Part shown: positions 46,457 to 55,060 of the stretch, piece by piece
How the letters are laid out: the number at the start of each line of letters is the position of its first letter
Numbering within the stretch: the first letter of the stretch is position 1
Assembly: GCF_036014195.1 (NCBI RefSeq)
Contig: NZ_CP107918.1
Coordinates: 5,456,001 to 5,520,000, forward strand
Source: Streptomyces sp. NBC_00442
GTDB taxonomy: Bacteria > Actinomycetota > Actinomycetes > Streptomycetales > Streptomycetaceae
Length of the DNA: 64,000 nt
Direction: 5' to 3'
The notes under the pieces: generated by a model
What the model was told of the DNA's origin: nothing
What the model saw: only the letters and a program-made list of their open reading frames with translations
The model's database searches: none
Program-made: the position numbers and the translations under genes

Positions 46457-46627
46457 GTGTACGACGGCTCCCTCGTATCGGTTGAACTCGTCTCGGTGAA
46501 GGTGAGGAGCCGCCAACCCGCGCACATCGCGCTGTACTTGACGGCGTTCGAGGAGTTGCGCGGCATGGCGGTCCACGGGGCCGAGGCCCGGTCCCTCGTC
46601 GTGCGGGCCCTCGGCGCGTTGCACTGA
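46430..46627 (+). pseudogene. C-terminal remnant of an XRE-type regulator
   Basis: The open frame ends VYDGSLVSVELVSVKVRSRQPAHIALYLTAFEELRGMAVHGAEARSLVVRALGALH, which resembles the last 55 residues of Streptomyces XRE regulators with a DUF5753-like C-terminal domain. No HTH part or good start lies upstream; instead the overlapping minus-strand remnant and the prophage end follow. It is likely a decayed fragment. Confidence 0.45.
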
Positions 46628-46782
46628 CCGCGCGCCCTCACCGCGACCGCCCGCCCCCGGGCCGCAAAGGCGCCGTCCCCCGCCGAGCGGTCGCGGTGTG
46701 CGGCGGGAAGGGGACAATGGGAACTGCGCCGCCGCACCCGCGCGGCGCACCCGCTTCGCACTGGAGCGTCCGAGGAGCAGAC

Positions 46783-47241
46783 ATGGGTCGCATGCGTCGG
46801 CAGAAGGCCAAGGCAGCAGTCCTCATGGGCGCCGTCGCGGCGCTTGCCGTCACGGTCGGACCGGCCGGGGCGGCCGCTGGAGAGGGCCGGCAGGTTGAGC
46901 CCACCACCGTCGTGGTCGACTGTTCCGGGCAGTCCCAGGTCCGGCCGACCAGCTACCTGATCGCCTGCGGTGACGGGAACAACGGGCTGGTCTCCCTGCA
47001 CTGGACGCAGTGGGGGCAGACGTCCGCGGAAGGCCGGGGCTCGGACGTGGTGAACGACTGCGTCCCCTACTGCGCCGCCGGCCGCTTCCACGAGTTCCCC
47101 GTGACGGTCCGGCTCGACACCGTCCGCCCCAGGCCCGGCCAGTCCGGGGAGGCGTACTTCACCGTTCTGCACGTGCACTACACGGCCGCTACCCCGCCCC
47201 GCACGCCCCGCGACGCGACGTACTCGATCGTGGGTGCGTGA
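46783..47241 (+). CDS. Secreted protein of unknown function
   Basis: A 152-aa protein with GAGGAG before the ATG and a Sec signal peptide (basic RRQKAK, hydrophobic AAVLMGAVAALAVTVG, Ala-x-Ala cleavage near residue 27). The mature part has a CSGQ...CGDGNNGLVSLHWTQWGQ...NDCVPYCAAGRFHEFPV pattern with paired cysteines, shared by small secreted proteins of Streptomyces. Probably a beta-sandwich. Function unknown. Confidence 0.8.
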   Translation: MGRMRRQKAKAAVLMGAVAALAVTVGPAGAAAGEGRQVEPTTVVVDCSGQSQVRPTSYLIACGDGNNGLVSLHWTQWGQTSAEGRGSDVVNDCVPYCAAGRFHEFPVTVRLDTVRPRPGQSGEAYFTVLHVHYTAATPPRTPRDATYSIVGA

Positions 47242-47290
47242 GGCCGGGTCCGCGAGGCCCGGTTTCCCGGCCCCCGGGGGACCTCAGCGG

Positions 47291-47322
47291 GAAGCCCCGT
47301 CGGTGGGTGCGGACGGGGCTTC
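47291..47322 (+). terminator. Terminator of the secreted-protein gene
   Basis: An 11-bp perfect stem (GAAGCCCCGTC/GACGGGGCTTC) with a 10-base loop lies 50 bases after the stop. It belongs to a gene-free stretch, 47242-47627, that otherwise holds only the 11-bp tandem repeat. Confidence 0.7.
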
Positions 47323-47529
47323 GCGGCGGCGCCGCAGCGGGCTCGGGGAAACGCTCGACGCCGGTTTCCGGCGGGCCAGGAGCGGGGGAGGACGCCGCCG
47401 GATGGCCGAGATTACGCCTGTGGTTGGCTGAAACGTAACCCCTGTGCGGGGTGAGACTTCGACCGTCGCGCGGGGCCGTGGAGGACGCTGTCCCGGGCTC
47501 GGGATATTCTCCGCCGTCCGCGTGCCGCA

Positions 47530-47584
47530 CGGACGCGGCACGGACGCGGCACGGACGCGGCACGGACGCGGCACGGACGCGGCA
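47530..47584. repeat. Five tandem copies of an 11-bp unit
   Basis: CGGACGCGGCA is repeated five times without change, 44 bases before the DUF1990 start codon. It lies in the promoter or leader region, so copy number could affect expression; slippage may change it. No known function. Confidence 0.85.
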
Positions 47585-47627
47585 TGGGCCGGCTTCGGGG
47601 CGGGCCGGGAGCGAGGGGGAGCGGGCC

Positions 47628-48296
47628 ATGGGTGTACGGCGGGATCTTCGGGCGGCGTACGAGCGTGCCTGTGCGAGCGAGCCCAGTTACGCGGAGGTCG
47701 GCGCGACCGGCGGGCCGGGGCTGCCGACGGCGGGCGGCGCGTATCGGGTCTTCCGGCGCCGGATCACGGTCGGGCACGGTCCCGAGGCGTTCGAGCGGGC
47801 CGGGACGTACGTGTTGACCTGGGGCGTTCAGCGCGGTGCGGGCTTCGGGGTGTACCCGGCCCCGGGGGTGTCGGAGGCGACCGGAGTGTCCACCACCTCT
47901 TCCGCGATCACCGCCCCCTCCGCGATCCCTGCCCCCTCTGCGATCGCCGCTCCCGGCGCCACCGCGCTGGTCGTTCTGCGCCTCCCCGGGCTTCTCGGGC
48001 TCCCCTGGCTCCCCGGGTTCCCCCGTCTCGTCATTCCCTGCCGCGTCGTGTGGACCGTGCGTTCCGCCGAGCGCATCGGGTTCGCCTACGGCACGCTGCC
48101 CGGACACCCCGAGTGCGGTGAGGAGTCGTTCGTCGTGGGGCGGGAGGCGGACGGGCTCGTATGGTTCGAGGTCGCAGCGTTCTCCCGGCCCGCCACCTGG
48201 TACGCCCGGCTCGGCGGCCCCCTCACGCGGCTGCTCCAGGATCTGGCCACCCGGCGCTACCTGCGGGCGGTGGCCGCCGCCGCCGTACGCCCGTGA
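47628..48296 (+). CDS. DUF1990 family protein
   Basis: A 222-aa protein starting MGVRRDLRAAYERACASEPSYAEVG. The family pattern is seen in GGAYRVFRRRITVGHGPEAFERAG, VIPCRVVWTVRSAERIGFAYGTLPGHPECGEESFVV and WFEVAAFSRPATWYARLGGPLTRLLQDLATRRYL. An unusual Ala/Pro/Ser/Thr low-complexity insert (TTSSAITAPSAIPAPSAIAA) interrupts the middle. Function of the family is unknown. Confidence 0.88.
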   Translation: MGVRRDLRAAYERACASEPSYAEVGATGGPGLPTAGGAYRVFRRRITVGHGPEAFERAGTYVLTWGVQRGAGFGVYPAPGVSEATGVSTTSSAITAPSAIPAPSAIAAPGATALVVLRLPGLLGLPWLPGFPRLVIPCRVVWTVRSAERIGFAYGTLPGHPECGEESFVVGREADGLVWFEVAAFSRPATWYARLGGPLTRLLQDLATRRYLRAVAAAAVRP

Positions 48297-48474
48297 GGGG
48301 ACGCGCGCGGGTGCCGTACACCCTGTGGGGCAACGCGCGCCGCTGCCGTACGCCCGTACGCCCGTGGGGGAACGCGCGCCGGGCGGATCACGTCCCCCAG
48401 GGAGGTGCGGGGACGTACGGCGGGCGGTGGCACACTGGCGGCCGATCGATGAAGGCGGGGAAGGGAAGCTTGTC

Positions 48475-49566
48475 GTGGCGATGATGCGAAATCTGCGGAG
48501 GGCGGTGCGCCGCGCCTATCGCAGGAGCGTCGACCTCAGCCACCCCGCGCGCTCGCCGCTGGGGAGCGCCGTCGTCAACTGCGCGGTGTACGTCGACGGG
48601 ATACGGCAGCAGGACGACGGCCCGGTGGACGAGGCGCTGCGCCGGGTGCGCAAGCTCGGCGGCGGAGCCTTCGTGTGGATCGGGCTGCACGAGCCGACCG
48701 AGGGGGAGTTCGCCGGGCTCGCCGAGCTGTTCGGGCTGCACCCGCTGGCCGTCGAGGACGCCATCACGGCCCACCAGCGGCCCAAGGTCGTCCCGTACGA
48801 CGACACGCTGTTCGCGGTGTTCAAGACGTGCCGGTACGTCGAGCACGAGGAACTCACCGCCACCAGCGAAGTGGTGGACACCGGCGAGCTGATGGTGTTC
48901 ACCGGGCCCGACTTCGTCATCACCGTCCGGCACGGCATGAACGGCTCGCTCGGACCGCTGCGGGAGGCCCTGGAGTGTGAGCGCGAGCAGCTCACCAAAG
49001 GTCCTTCGGCGGTGCTGCACGCCCTCGTCGACCAGGTCGTCGACGAGTACGTGGAGGTCGCCGACGCCATGCAGAGCGACATGGACGCCGTCGAGACCGC
49101 CGTCTTCGCCGAGAACGCCGAACGCGGCGACGCGGGACGCATCTACCAGCTCAAGCGCGAAGTCCTCGAACTGAAGCGGGCGGTGGCGCCGCTCGACCGG
49201 CCCCTGCAGAAGCTCGCCGGTGAAGCGATGCCCTCCGTCGCCCCCGAGATCAGGCCGTACTTCCGTGACGTGGCCGACCATCTGCTGCGCACCACCGAGC
49301 AGATCGCCTCCTTCGACGGCCTGCTCGATTCCATACTGCAGGCCCACCTCGCCCAGGTGACCGTCGCCCAGAACGAGGACATGCGAAAGATCACCGCTTG
49401 GGCCGCCATCGTCGCCGTGCCGACCATGGTGTGCGGCATCTACGGCATGAACTTCGAGAACATGCCCGAACTGCACTGGCGTTACGGCTACTTCATGGCG
49501 CTCGGCCTCATGGCCGCGGCCTGTTTCGTCATTCACCGCGGGTTCCGGCGCAACGGCTGGCTGTAG
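48475..49566 (+). CDS. CorA-type magnesium/cobalt transporter
   Basis: A 363-aa protein. The GTG at 48475 is six bases after AGGGAAG; ATGs follow two and three codons later. It has an N-terminal alpha/beta cytoplasmic domain (VVNCAVYVDG...AFVWIGLHEPTEGEFAGLAELFGLHPLAVEDAI), a long helix with DQVVDEYVEVADAMQSDMD, then two membrane segments separated by the GMNFENMPELHWRYGY loop that carries the GMN selectivity motif. It lies alone with its own terminator. Confidence 0.93.
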   Translation: MAMMRNLRRAVRRAYRRSVDLSHPARSPLGSAVVNCAVYVDGIRQQDDGPVDEALRRVRKLGGGAFVWIGLHEPTEGEFAGLAELFGLHPLAVEDAITAHQRPKVVPYDDTLFAVFKTCRYVEHEELTATSEVVDTGELMVFTGPDFVITVRHGMNGSLGPLREALECEREQLTKGPSAVLHALVDQVVDEYVEVADAMQSDMDAVETAVFAENAERGDAGRIYQLKREVLELKRAVAPLDRPLQKLAGEAMPSVAPEIRPYFRDVADHLLRTTEQIASFDGLLDSILQAHLAQVTVAQNEDMRKITAWAAIVAVPTMVCGIYGMNFENMPELHWRYGYFMALGLMAAACFVIHRGFRRNGWL

Positions 49567-49585
49567 CCGGCCGTTGCGCCGGAAC
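49542..49585 (+). terminator. Terminator overlapping the corA-like stop codon
   Basis: A perfect 16-bp inverted repeat (GTTCCGGCGCAACGGC and complement) with a 12-base loop containing the TAG stop codon. It is shared by convergent genes, the other being at 49590-49862. Confidence 0.7.
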
Positions 49586-49589
49586 GCGA

Positions 49590-49862
49590 TCAGTCGCGGT
49601 CGCGCGAGAAGAGGCCCTGGCGCTCGCGCTCGTAGCGCCGCTCCCAGCGGTCCATGCGGTCCCGCCGCGCGCGGTAGGCGCGGTAGGTGGCGTCCGGACG
49701 GCCGGTCCCGGCCCCGGCGCCGGGGCCGGAGGACGAGCCGCCGCCCGAACGGCGCCGGCCGGTGAACAGGACGGCCACGACGGCCACCCAGAGGACGATG
49801 CCGCCGGGGCCGAGGCCGAATCCGTAGAGGGTCAGGGCGAGAAGGATCATCCAGAGGATCAT
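49590..49862 (-). CDS. Small membrane protein
   Basis: A 90-aa protein. The first 35 residues are hydrophobic (MILWMILLALTLYGFGLGPGG, then IVLWVAVVAVLFTG). The rest is Gly/Ser-rich, then charged (RAYRARRDRMDRWERRYERERQG). Conserved type of small actinobacterial membrane protein; function unknown. Confidence 0.75.
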   Translation of the reverse strand: MILWMILLALTLYGFGLGPGGIVLWVAVVAVLFTGRRRSGGGSSSGPGAGAGTGRPDATYRAYRARRDRMDRWERRYERERQGLFSRDRD

Positions 49863-50030
49863 GATGGGTCCTTGTAAGGCGGTCCGGGAGCTTCCCCCCG
49901 GTCCCCGGGTCGAGCCCTCAAGTTACTGCGCCGCGGGGGCAGTTGGCGCGTGAGTTAATCGCCTGCCGCCCGCCCCTGCACCCCGGGACGCCCGCCCCGA
50001 CCCGCTCTCGGCCCGCGCTGCGACCCGCTC

Positions 50031-50450
50031 TCAGCCCGCGCTGCGACGGCTCTCCGCCAGGCCGCGCAGCCGTTCCATCTCGCGCCGGTCGCGCTTGGTC
50101 GGCCGGCCGAGGCCGCGGTCGCGTACGCCCGCCGCGAGCGCGTCCGCGCGGGCGGGCGGCGGCGGGCTCTTGTCGATGTACGCCTCCGCCGCGACCGGGG
50201 CGCCGACCCGCTTGCGCAGCAGCTGGACGACCTTCACGATCCGCTCGCGGCCGTCGAGGCGCACCCGCACCTCGTCACCGGCCTTCACCAGGTGGGAGGC
50301 CTTCACGCGCTCACCGTTGACATGGACGTGGCCGCCCCGGCAGGCCGTGCCCGCCTGGGAGCGCGTCTTGGTCAGCCGGACCGACCAGATCCAGCTGTCG
50401 ACGCGCACGGGGCCGGTGCTTGTGCCGTTGCCGTTCGCTGCTTCCGCCAT
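50031..50450 (-). CDS. RNA-binding S4 domain protein (Hsp15-like)
   Basis: A 139-aa protein. The S4 fold is clear: VRVDSWIWSVRLTKTRSQAGTACRGGHVHVNGERVKASHLVKAGDEVRVRLDGRERIVKVVQL. A basic C-terminal tail (GRPTKRDRREMERLRG) follows. It probably binds ribosomal RNA or stalled 50S subunits, as Hsp15 does; the function in actinobacteria is inferred. Confidence 0.9.
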   Translation of the reverse strand: MAEAANGNGTSTGPVRVDSWIWSVRLTKTRSQAGTACRGGHVHVNGERVKASHLVKAGDEVRVRLDGRERIVKVVQLLRKRVGAPVAAEAYIDKSPPPPARADALAAGVRDRGLGRPTKRDRREMERLRGLAESRRSAG

Positions 50451-50573
50451 GCCTCCGACTCTAGACGGCGTGCCCGGCGCAGCCTCGCGGTTTTCGGCCG
50501 GGGAGCCGGTCCCGGGGCTCGGCCGGGGAGCCGCTCCCGGGCCGTTGTCAGTGGCGTCGGTCACACTGGAGGC

Positions 50574-50804
50574 ATGTGCAGAAGCATCAAGACATTGAGG
50601 CCGCCGGCGATGCCGGAGGAGGCCACGGAGGACGACATCAGGGCCGCGGCCCTGCAGTACGTGCGCAAGGTGTCCGGGTTCCGGGCGCCGGCCGCGCACA
50701 ACAGGGAGGTGTTCGAGCGTGCGGTGGACGAGATAGCGGAGGCGACCCGCGAGCTCCTGGCCGGGCTTGAGGTGCGGGGCGCGGCCGCGAAGAGCTCCGC
50801 CTGA
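50574..50804 (+). CDS. DUF2277 family protein
   Basis: A 76-aa protein (MCRSIKTLRPPAMPEEATEDDIRAAALQYVRKVSGFRAPAAHNREVFERAVDEIAEATRELL) that fits DUF2277 throughout. CTGGAGG lies directly upstream of the ATG. Function unknown; highly conserved in actinobacteria. Confidence 0.93.
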   Translation: MCRSIKTLRPPAMPEEATEDDIRAAALQYVRKVSGFRAPAAHNREVFERAVDEIAEATRELLAGLEVRGAAAKSSA

Positions 50805-50892
50805 CCCCGGCGGCGCTCTGGGCTCGCTCGGAAGGACAAGCGCGCGCTCTCATAGAGAGTGGCGCGAGCCTCGGCGAGAGTGCGCGGGCTTC

Positions 50893-50976
50893 CGTCGGGA
50901 GACGCGCGGATCGTGTCGGGAAACGCGCGGATCGTGTCGCGAGACGCGCGGGTCGTGTCGGGAGACGCTGCGGGCG
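50893..50976. repeat. Four tandem copies of a 21-bp unit
   Basis: Units begin at 50893, 50914, 50935 and 50956, consensus GTCGGGAGACGCGCGGATCG plus T, with a few changes; the fourth is partly degenerate. They lie between the convergent DUF2277 and DedA genes. Possibly a minisatellite-type repeat without coding function. Confidence 0.8.
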
Positions 50977-51002
50977 CCCGCAGCGAACCGGCGGGCTCCT
51001 CG

Positions 51003-51638
51003 TCAGGAAACCGGCGCGGGCGCCGGCGACGGGCGCTTGACGACGTACGCGGCGAGGGCGCCCGCCGCGAACAGGGCGAGGAGCGACACGGCGGTGCCCA
51101 GCCAGGTCGCGCCGAGCCACTGGCCACCGAAGTAGCCGAGCCCCACGCTGTACGTCGCCCAGGCCACGCCCGCAAGCGCCGACCAGGGCAGGAACTCGCG
51201 GACCTTGCGCCGTGCCGCGCCCGCGCCCAGCGAGACGACGGAGCGCCCGGCCGGGGCGAAGCGCGCGATGACGACGAGGCCGCCGCCGCCCCGGCTCAGC
51301 GCGATGCCGAGTCGTTCCTGCGCACGGGTCAGGCGGCGTGAGCGGGCGATGGCGCGCTCCAGGCGGGCGCCGCCGCGAAGCGCCAGGCGGTACGCGATGA
51401 GGTCGCCCAGGACGGAGGCTATGGCGGCGCACGCGGCGAGGGCGAGCAGATCGGCGTGGCCGGCCCGGGTGGCGTCCCCGGCCCCGGCGGCGGTCGCCGA
51501 CCCCGCGGCCGTTGTCGCCGCCGTGATCACGAGCACCCCGCTGGGAAGGACGGGGAGGAAGACGTCGAGCAGCACGGAGAGGGCGACCACGGCGTAGATC
51601 CAGGGGCTCGACGTGAGCGCCCCCACACTCTCCAGCAC
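51003..51638 (-). CDS. DedA/VTT-domain membrane protein
   Basis: A 211-aa protein with the DedA plan: an N-terminal hydrophobic helix (WIYAVVALSVLLDVFLPVLPSGVLVI), a GDLIAYRLALRGG stretch, then RFAPAGRSVVSLGAGAARRKVREFLPWSALAGVAWATYSVGLGYFGG, the F..G.R motif region needed for function, and a last helix. Members flip lipids or maintain membrane potential. Intracellular partner unknown. Confidence 0.9.
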   Translation of the reverse strand: MLESVGALTSSPWIYAVVALSVLLDVFLPVLPSGVLVITAATTAAGSATAAGAGDATRAGHADLLALAACAAIASVLGDLIAYRLALRGGARLERAIARSRRLTRAQERLGIALSRGGGGLVVIARFAPAGRSVVSLGAGAARRKVREFLPWSALAGVAWATYSVGLGYFGGQWLGATWLGTAVSLLALFAAGALAAYVVKRPSPAPAPVS

Positions 51639-51856
51639 GTTCGCTCCTCAGCGGCTTGTCGTTTCCCCGGACGGTGAATACCGCGGTGTCGCGGGGAAGC
51701 GGCAGGGGCGGCGGTACAGCCTTAGAGCGTACGCCCGGACCTGCGCGGGTTTCCGTCAGGGGTGGTGGTGCGACGCCGCGGCATGCCGCTGCCCGGAGTT
51801 CGGCGGGTGAACTCCGGGCAGCGGACGGGGTGTTGCGCGCCGAGCGGCGGCGGGGC

Positions 51857-52315
51857 TCAGGCGGCGACGGTCTCGCGCTGGGCGTCCGCGGCCGGGCGGG
51901 CGGTGCGGCGGGAGCCGAAGAGCTGGTCGAGGGCGAAGGCGCCGGGGCCCGTGAACGCGAGGAGCAGGAAGGCCCAGCAGTACATCGCGGAGGGCTCGCC
52001 GCCGTTCTGCAGGGGGAGCAGCGCGTGGGACTGGTGGACGCTGAAGTAGGCGTACGCCATGGAGCCCGAGGAGATCAGGGCGGCGGGGCGGGTGAAGAGG
52101 CCGGCCAGCACCAGGATGCCGCCGACCAGCTGTATCACCGCGGCGTACCAGCCGGGCCAGGTGCCCGCGGGGATGGAGCCGCCGCCCATCGTGCCGCCGA
52201 AGACGCCGAACAGGGAGGCCGCGCCGTGGCAGGCGAAGAGGAGGCCGATGACTATGCGGAACAGGGCCAGCGCGTACGGGCGCGCGCCGGCGACGTCGAG
52301 CGTGGGGGAAGCCAT
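51857..52315 (-). CDS. DoxX family membrane protein
   Basis: A 152-aa protein with four membrane helices. LALFRIVIGLLFACHGAASLFGVFGG and WYAAVIQLVGGILVLAGLFTRPAALISSGSMAYAYFSVH are the conserved DoxX segments. AAGGAGC precedes the ATG. Members are linked to thiosulfate or quinone redox and stress; exact role unknown. The 216-base gap upstream (51639-51856) shows nothing recognisable. Confidence 0.93.
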   Translation of the reverse strand: MASPTLDVAGARPYALALFRIVIGLLFACHGAASLFGVFGGTMGGGSIPAGTWPGWYAAVIQLVGGILVLAGLFTRPAALISSGSMAYAYFSVHQSHALLPLQNGGEPSAMYCWAFLLLAFTGPGAFALDQLFGSRRTARPAADAQRETVAA

Positions 52316-52397
52316 GGGGGGCTCCTTCGGTTGGGGACGTGACCGATGGGGTCCACAGGTTAGGCAGGCCTCAGTAGTGCTTGCAAGTTCAACATAA

Positions 52398-54080
52398 TTA
52401 ATTGCTTGTTTCGGGCGGCTGAATTGAGCCAGGAGGGGCGCCGGGGGCGAGTGGGCGGTCGAGAACGGTCTCCCATTGGGCTGGACCAATGCGCCGTCGT
52501 CGGTTGCGACGTGCCTGTTCGAGGCGCAGGTGTGCGGAACGGCCGTGCAGCGCAAGGGTCATCAGCTGGTTGCCGAACCAAGGGCCGCCGGTCCTGCGCC
52601 AGTCGAGCACGGGCTGTACCACTCGGCCGTGCCGCGCCAGGACGCGTCCGAGCCTGCGCCCCAGCCGGCTCCAGCCGAAGCGGAATCCGGCCCGCACGGG
52701 GGCCGGAACCGAGTTGTGGACGGGCGAACACGTCAACTGTGCGACGTAGGAGGCGGGTTGAGGGGCAACATTTGGCCAGAAGGGTTCCGCCACATAGGCG
52801 TGGTGCACGTCCCCCGACAGGACGCTGATCGTGGCCGGGGCGCCGGGGCCCGACCCCACGCGGGCGATCAGATCGCCGAGGAGGGCGAACGAGGCGGGAA
52901 ACGCGGCCCAGTGCTCCAGGTCCGCCCGGCGCCGCAGCCGCTCTGCGGCGCGTGCCCAGCGCGGCCCGCGCGAGCCCGCGCAGAGCGCCGCGTTCCAGCC
53001 CTCCGCGTCATGGATGAGCGGAGGGAGCAGCCAGGGCAGCGAGGTGCCGATCAGCAGATGGTCGAAGGAGCCCGGGGCGTCGAGCACCTGCTCGCGCAGC
53101 CACCGCGCCTCGCCGGGGTCGAGCATCGCCCGCCGGTCCTCGGCCAGGACGCGGGCCGCCCGCGTGTCCACCATGACCAGACGGGTGCGGCCGAAGTCGC
53201 GCCGGTAGCTCCAGCGCACGGACGCCGGGTCCGCGTCGGCCCGCGCCACGAAGGAGCGCAGCGCCTCCGTGCCGTCCGGCACGCTCCGCACCGTCGCGTA
53301 CAGCGGGTCGGCGGCGAGCTCGGCGGGGGAGAGGTTGCCCAGGTGCTGATACACCCAGTACGACATGAGCCCGCTGAGCACCCGCTCCTGCCACCAGGGC
53401 GTGGCCCGCATCTCGGCGAGCCAGGCGGCGCTGGAGTTCCAGTCGTCGATCACGTCGTGGTCGTCGAAGATGTGGCAGCTCGGCACGGTGGAGAGCAGCC
53501 ATCGCACCTCCGGATCTCGCCAGGACTCGTCGTACAGCCGGGTGTACTCCTCGTAGTCCGCGACCCCGGCGCCCGGGGCGTCGCGCAGGTCCCGGCGGGC
53601 GGCCAGCCAGCGCCGCGTGTCCGGCGAGACGCTGTCGGCGTACACCTGGTCGCCCAGGAGCAGCAGGACGCCGGGCCGCTCGGCCCGCGGGTCGGCCGCG
53701 AGCCGCGCGGCGAGGGCGTCGAGTGCGTCCGTGCCGGCGGGGTCGGGCGCGCGGCGGCAGGAGCCGAAGGTGACGCGCAGCCCGGTGGCCCCGGCCGCAG
53801 GGACGGTGAGGGTGCTCGGCGGGAATCCGGAGCCGGGCGCCGGCCAGACCGGCCGCCCGTCGAGCAGCACCTCGTAGGAGGTGGTGGTGCCCGGTGTCAG
53901 CCCCTCCACCGGGACCAGGGCGTAGTGGTGCCCCGCGATCTGGAACGTGCGCGCGCTGCCCCGGGCGCCGTCGGCGCAGCGCACACCGGCCGTGCACGGC
54001 CGGTCGGTCTCGACCCAGACCGTGGCGCCGCCGCACGGATCCAGGTAGCGCAGCAGTGGACCCAGGCGAAGCCCGGCCAT
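52398..54080 (-). CDS. phoD: PhoD-like metallophosphatase
   Basis: A 560-aa enzyme of the PhoD phosphodiesterase/phosphatase family. A fibronectin-like N-terminal domain (residues 1-95) is followed by the catalytic domain with FGSCRR, LLLGDQVYAD (metal ligands Asp, Asp), CHIFDDHDVIDDW, a central MVDTRA and ISVLSGDVHHAY. No Tat signal peptide is visible at this start (MAGLRLGPLLRYLDP), so this may be a cytoplasmic member. Stands alone. Confidence 0.92.
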   Translation of the reverse strand: MAGLRLGPLLRYLDPCGGATVWVETDRPCTAGVRCADGARGSARTFQIAGHHYALVPVEGLTPGTTTSYEVLLDGRPVWPAPGSGFPPSTLTVPAAGATGLRVTFGSCRRAPDPAGTDALDALAARLAADPRAERPGVLLLLGDQVYADSVSPDTRRWLAARRDLRDAPGAGVADYEEYTRLYDESWRDPEVRWLLSTVPSCHIFDDHDVIDDWNSSAAWLAEMRATPWWQERVLSGLMSYWVYQHLGNLSPAELAADPLYATVRSVPDGTEALRSFVARADADPASVRWSYRRDFGRTRLVMVDTRAARVLAEDRRAMLDPGEARWLREQVLDAPGSFDHLLIGTSLPWLLPPLIHDAEGWNAALCAGSRGPRWARAAERLRRRADLEHWAAFPASFALLGDLIARVGSGPGAPATISVLSGDVHHAYVAEPFWPNVAPQPASYVAQLTCSPVHNSVPAPVRAGFRFGWSRLGRRLGRVLARHGRVVQPVLDWRRTGGPWFGNQLMTLALHGRSAHLRLEQARRNRRRRIGPAQWETVLDRPLAPGAPPGSIQPPETSN

Positions 54081-54179
54081 GGAACCCCCTCCGTCGTCGA
54101 TCCGTTCGTAGGAGTACGGACGGTACGGAACGAGGAGACGACGCGACAGGTTCCGGCGGTCGTCACAACCGCCGTGACA

Positions 54180-54848
54180 TCAGCAGCCGTTGAGGATGGA
54201 CTGGAGGGTGGACTTCTCGGCGGAGTCGACCGTGAGGCTGTAGTAGTGCTTCACGTCGACCCACATTCGCGCGTAGGTACAGCGGTAGGAGGTGAGCGAG
54301 GGCAGCCACTTGGCCGGGTCCTTGTCGCCCTTGGACTGGTTGACGTTGTCGGTGACCGCGATCAGCTGGGGGCGTGTCAGGTCGTTGGCGAAGCCCTGGC
54401 GCTGGGGGGTGGTCCAGGCGTTCGCGCCCGAACGCCAGGCCTCGGCGAGCGGCACGATGTGGTCGATGTCCACGTCGGCCGAGGCGGACCAGGTGGCGCC
54501 GTCGTAGGCGGAGTACCAACTGCCGCCGGTGGCAGCGCAGCTGGAGTCGGTCGTCACGTTCGTGCCGTCGCGCTTGAGGACGACCTCGCGGGTGTTGCAG
54601 GTGCCGGACTGGGTGATCCAGTGCGGGAACTTGTCGCGGCTGTACCCCGTCAGCGAGCCCTCCGCCTGCACGGTCAGCTCGCCCAGGTAGGTGCGGGCGG
54701 TGGCGGCGCTCACCGGGGTGGGCGGCGCGGCCTCGGCGGCCGGGGCGGTGATCAGCGCACCGGCCGCGGCGAGCGCGGCCGCGGCGGCGAAGACGGCCGT
54801 GCGACGCGCGTAGACGCGGGGCGTGCGGACTGCTATGGCGTCTGACAT
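54180..54848 (-). CDS. Secreted HNH-type nuclease (DUF1524-like)
   Basis: A 222-aa exported protein. The signal peptide (TPRVYARRTAVFAAAAALAAAGALITAPAAEAA) has an Ala-x-Ala site near residue 41. The mature enzyme has YSRDKFPHWITQSGTCNTREVVLKRDG, the catalytic DIDHIVPLAEAWRSGA and DNVNQSKGDKDPAKWLPS. This is the H-N-N layout of extracellular actinobacterial nucleases. Likely degrades extracellular DNA. Confidence 0.92.
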   Translation of the reverse strand: MSDAIAVRTPRVYARRTAVFAAAAALAAAGALITAPAAEAAPPTPVSAATARTYLGELTVQAEGSLTGYSRDKFPHWITQSGTCNTREVVLKRDGTNVTTDSSCAATGGSWYSAYDGATWSASADVDIDHIVPLAEAWRSGANAWTTPQRQGFANDLTRPQLIAVTDNVNQSKGDKDPAKWLPSLTSYRCTYARMWVDVKHYYSLTVDSAEKSTLQSILNGC

Positions 54849-55060
54849 GCGAACTCCCTTGATGTGGGGGGAACTTGACCGGCCGCGGGACGGGCGGTCC
54901 GGCCAGCGTGGCGGCGCCGGGTTGCCTGGGGATGGGCGCCAGGTAACAGCGTGGCGACATGGTCACGTCAGATCAAGACTTCGGACGACACTGCGGCGAC
55001 ACCGCCCCGCACCGCGCCTGACATACCGTCTCCAAGAGCCGCACGCCGTACGGTTGACGC

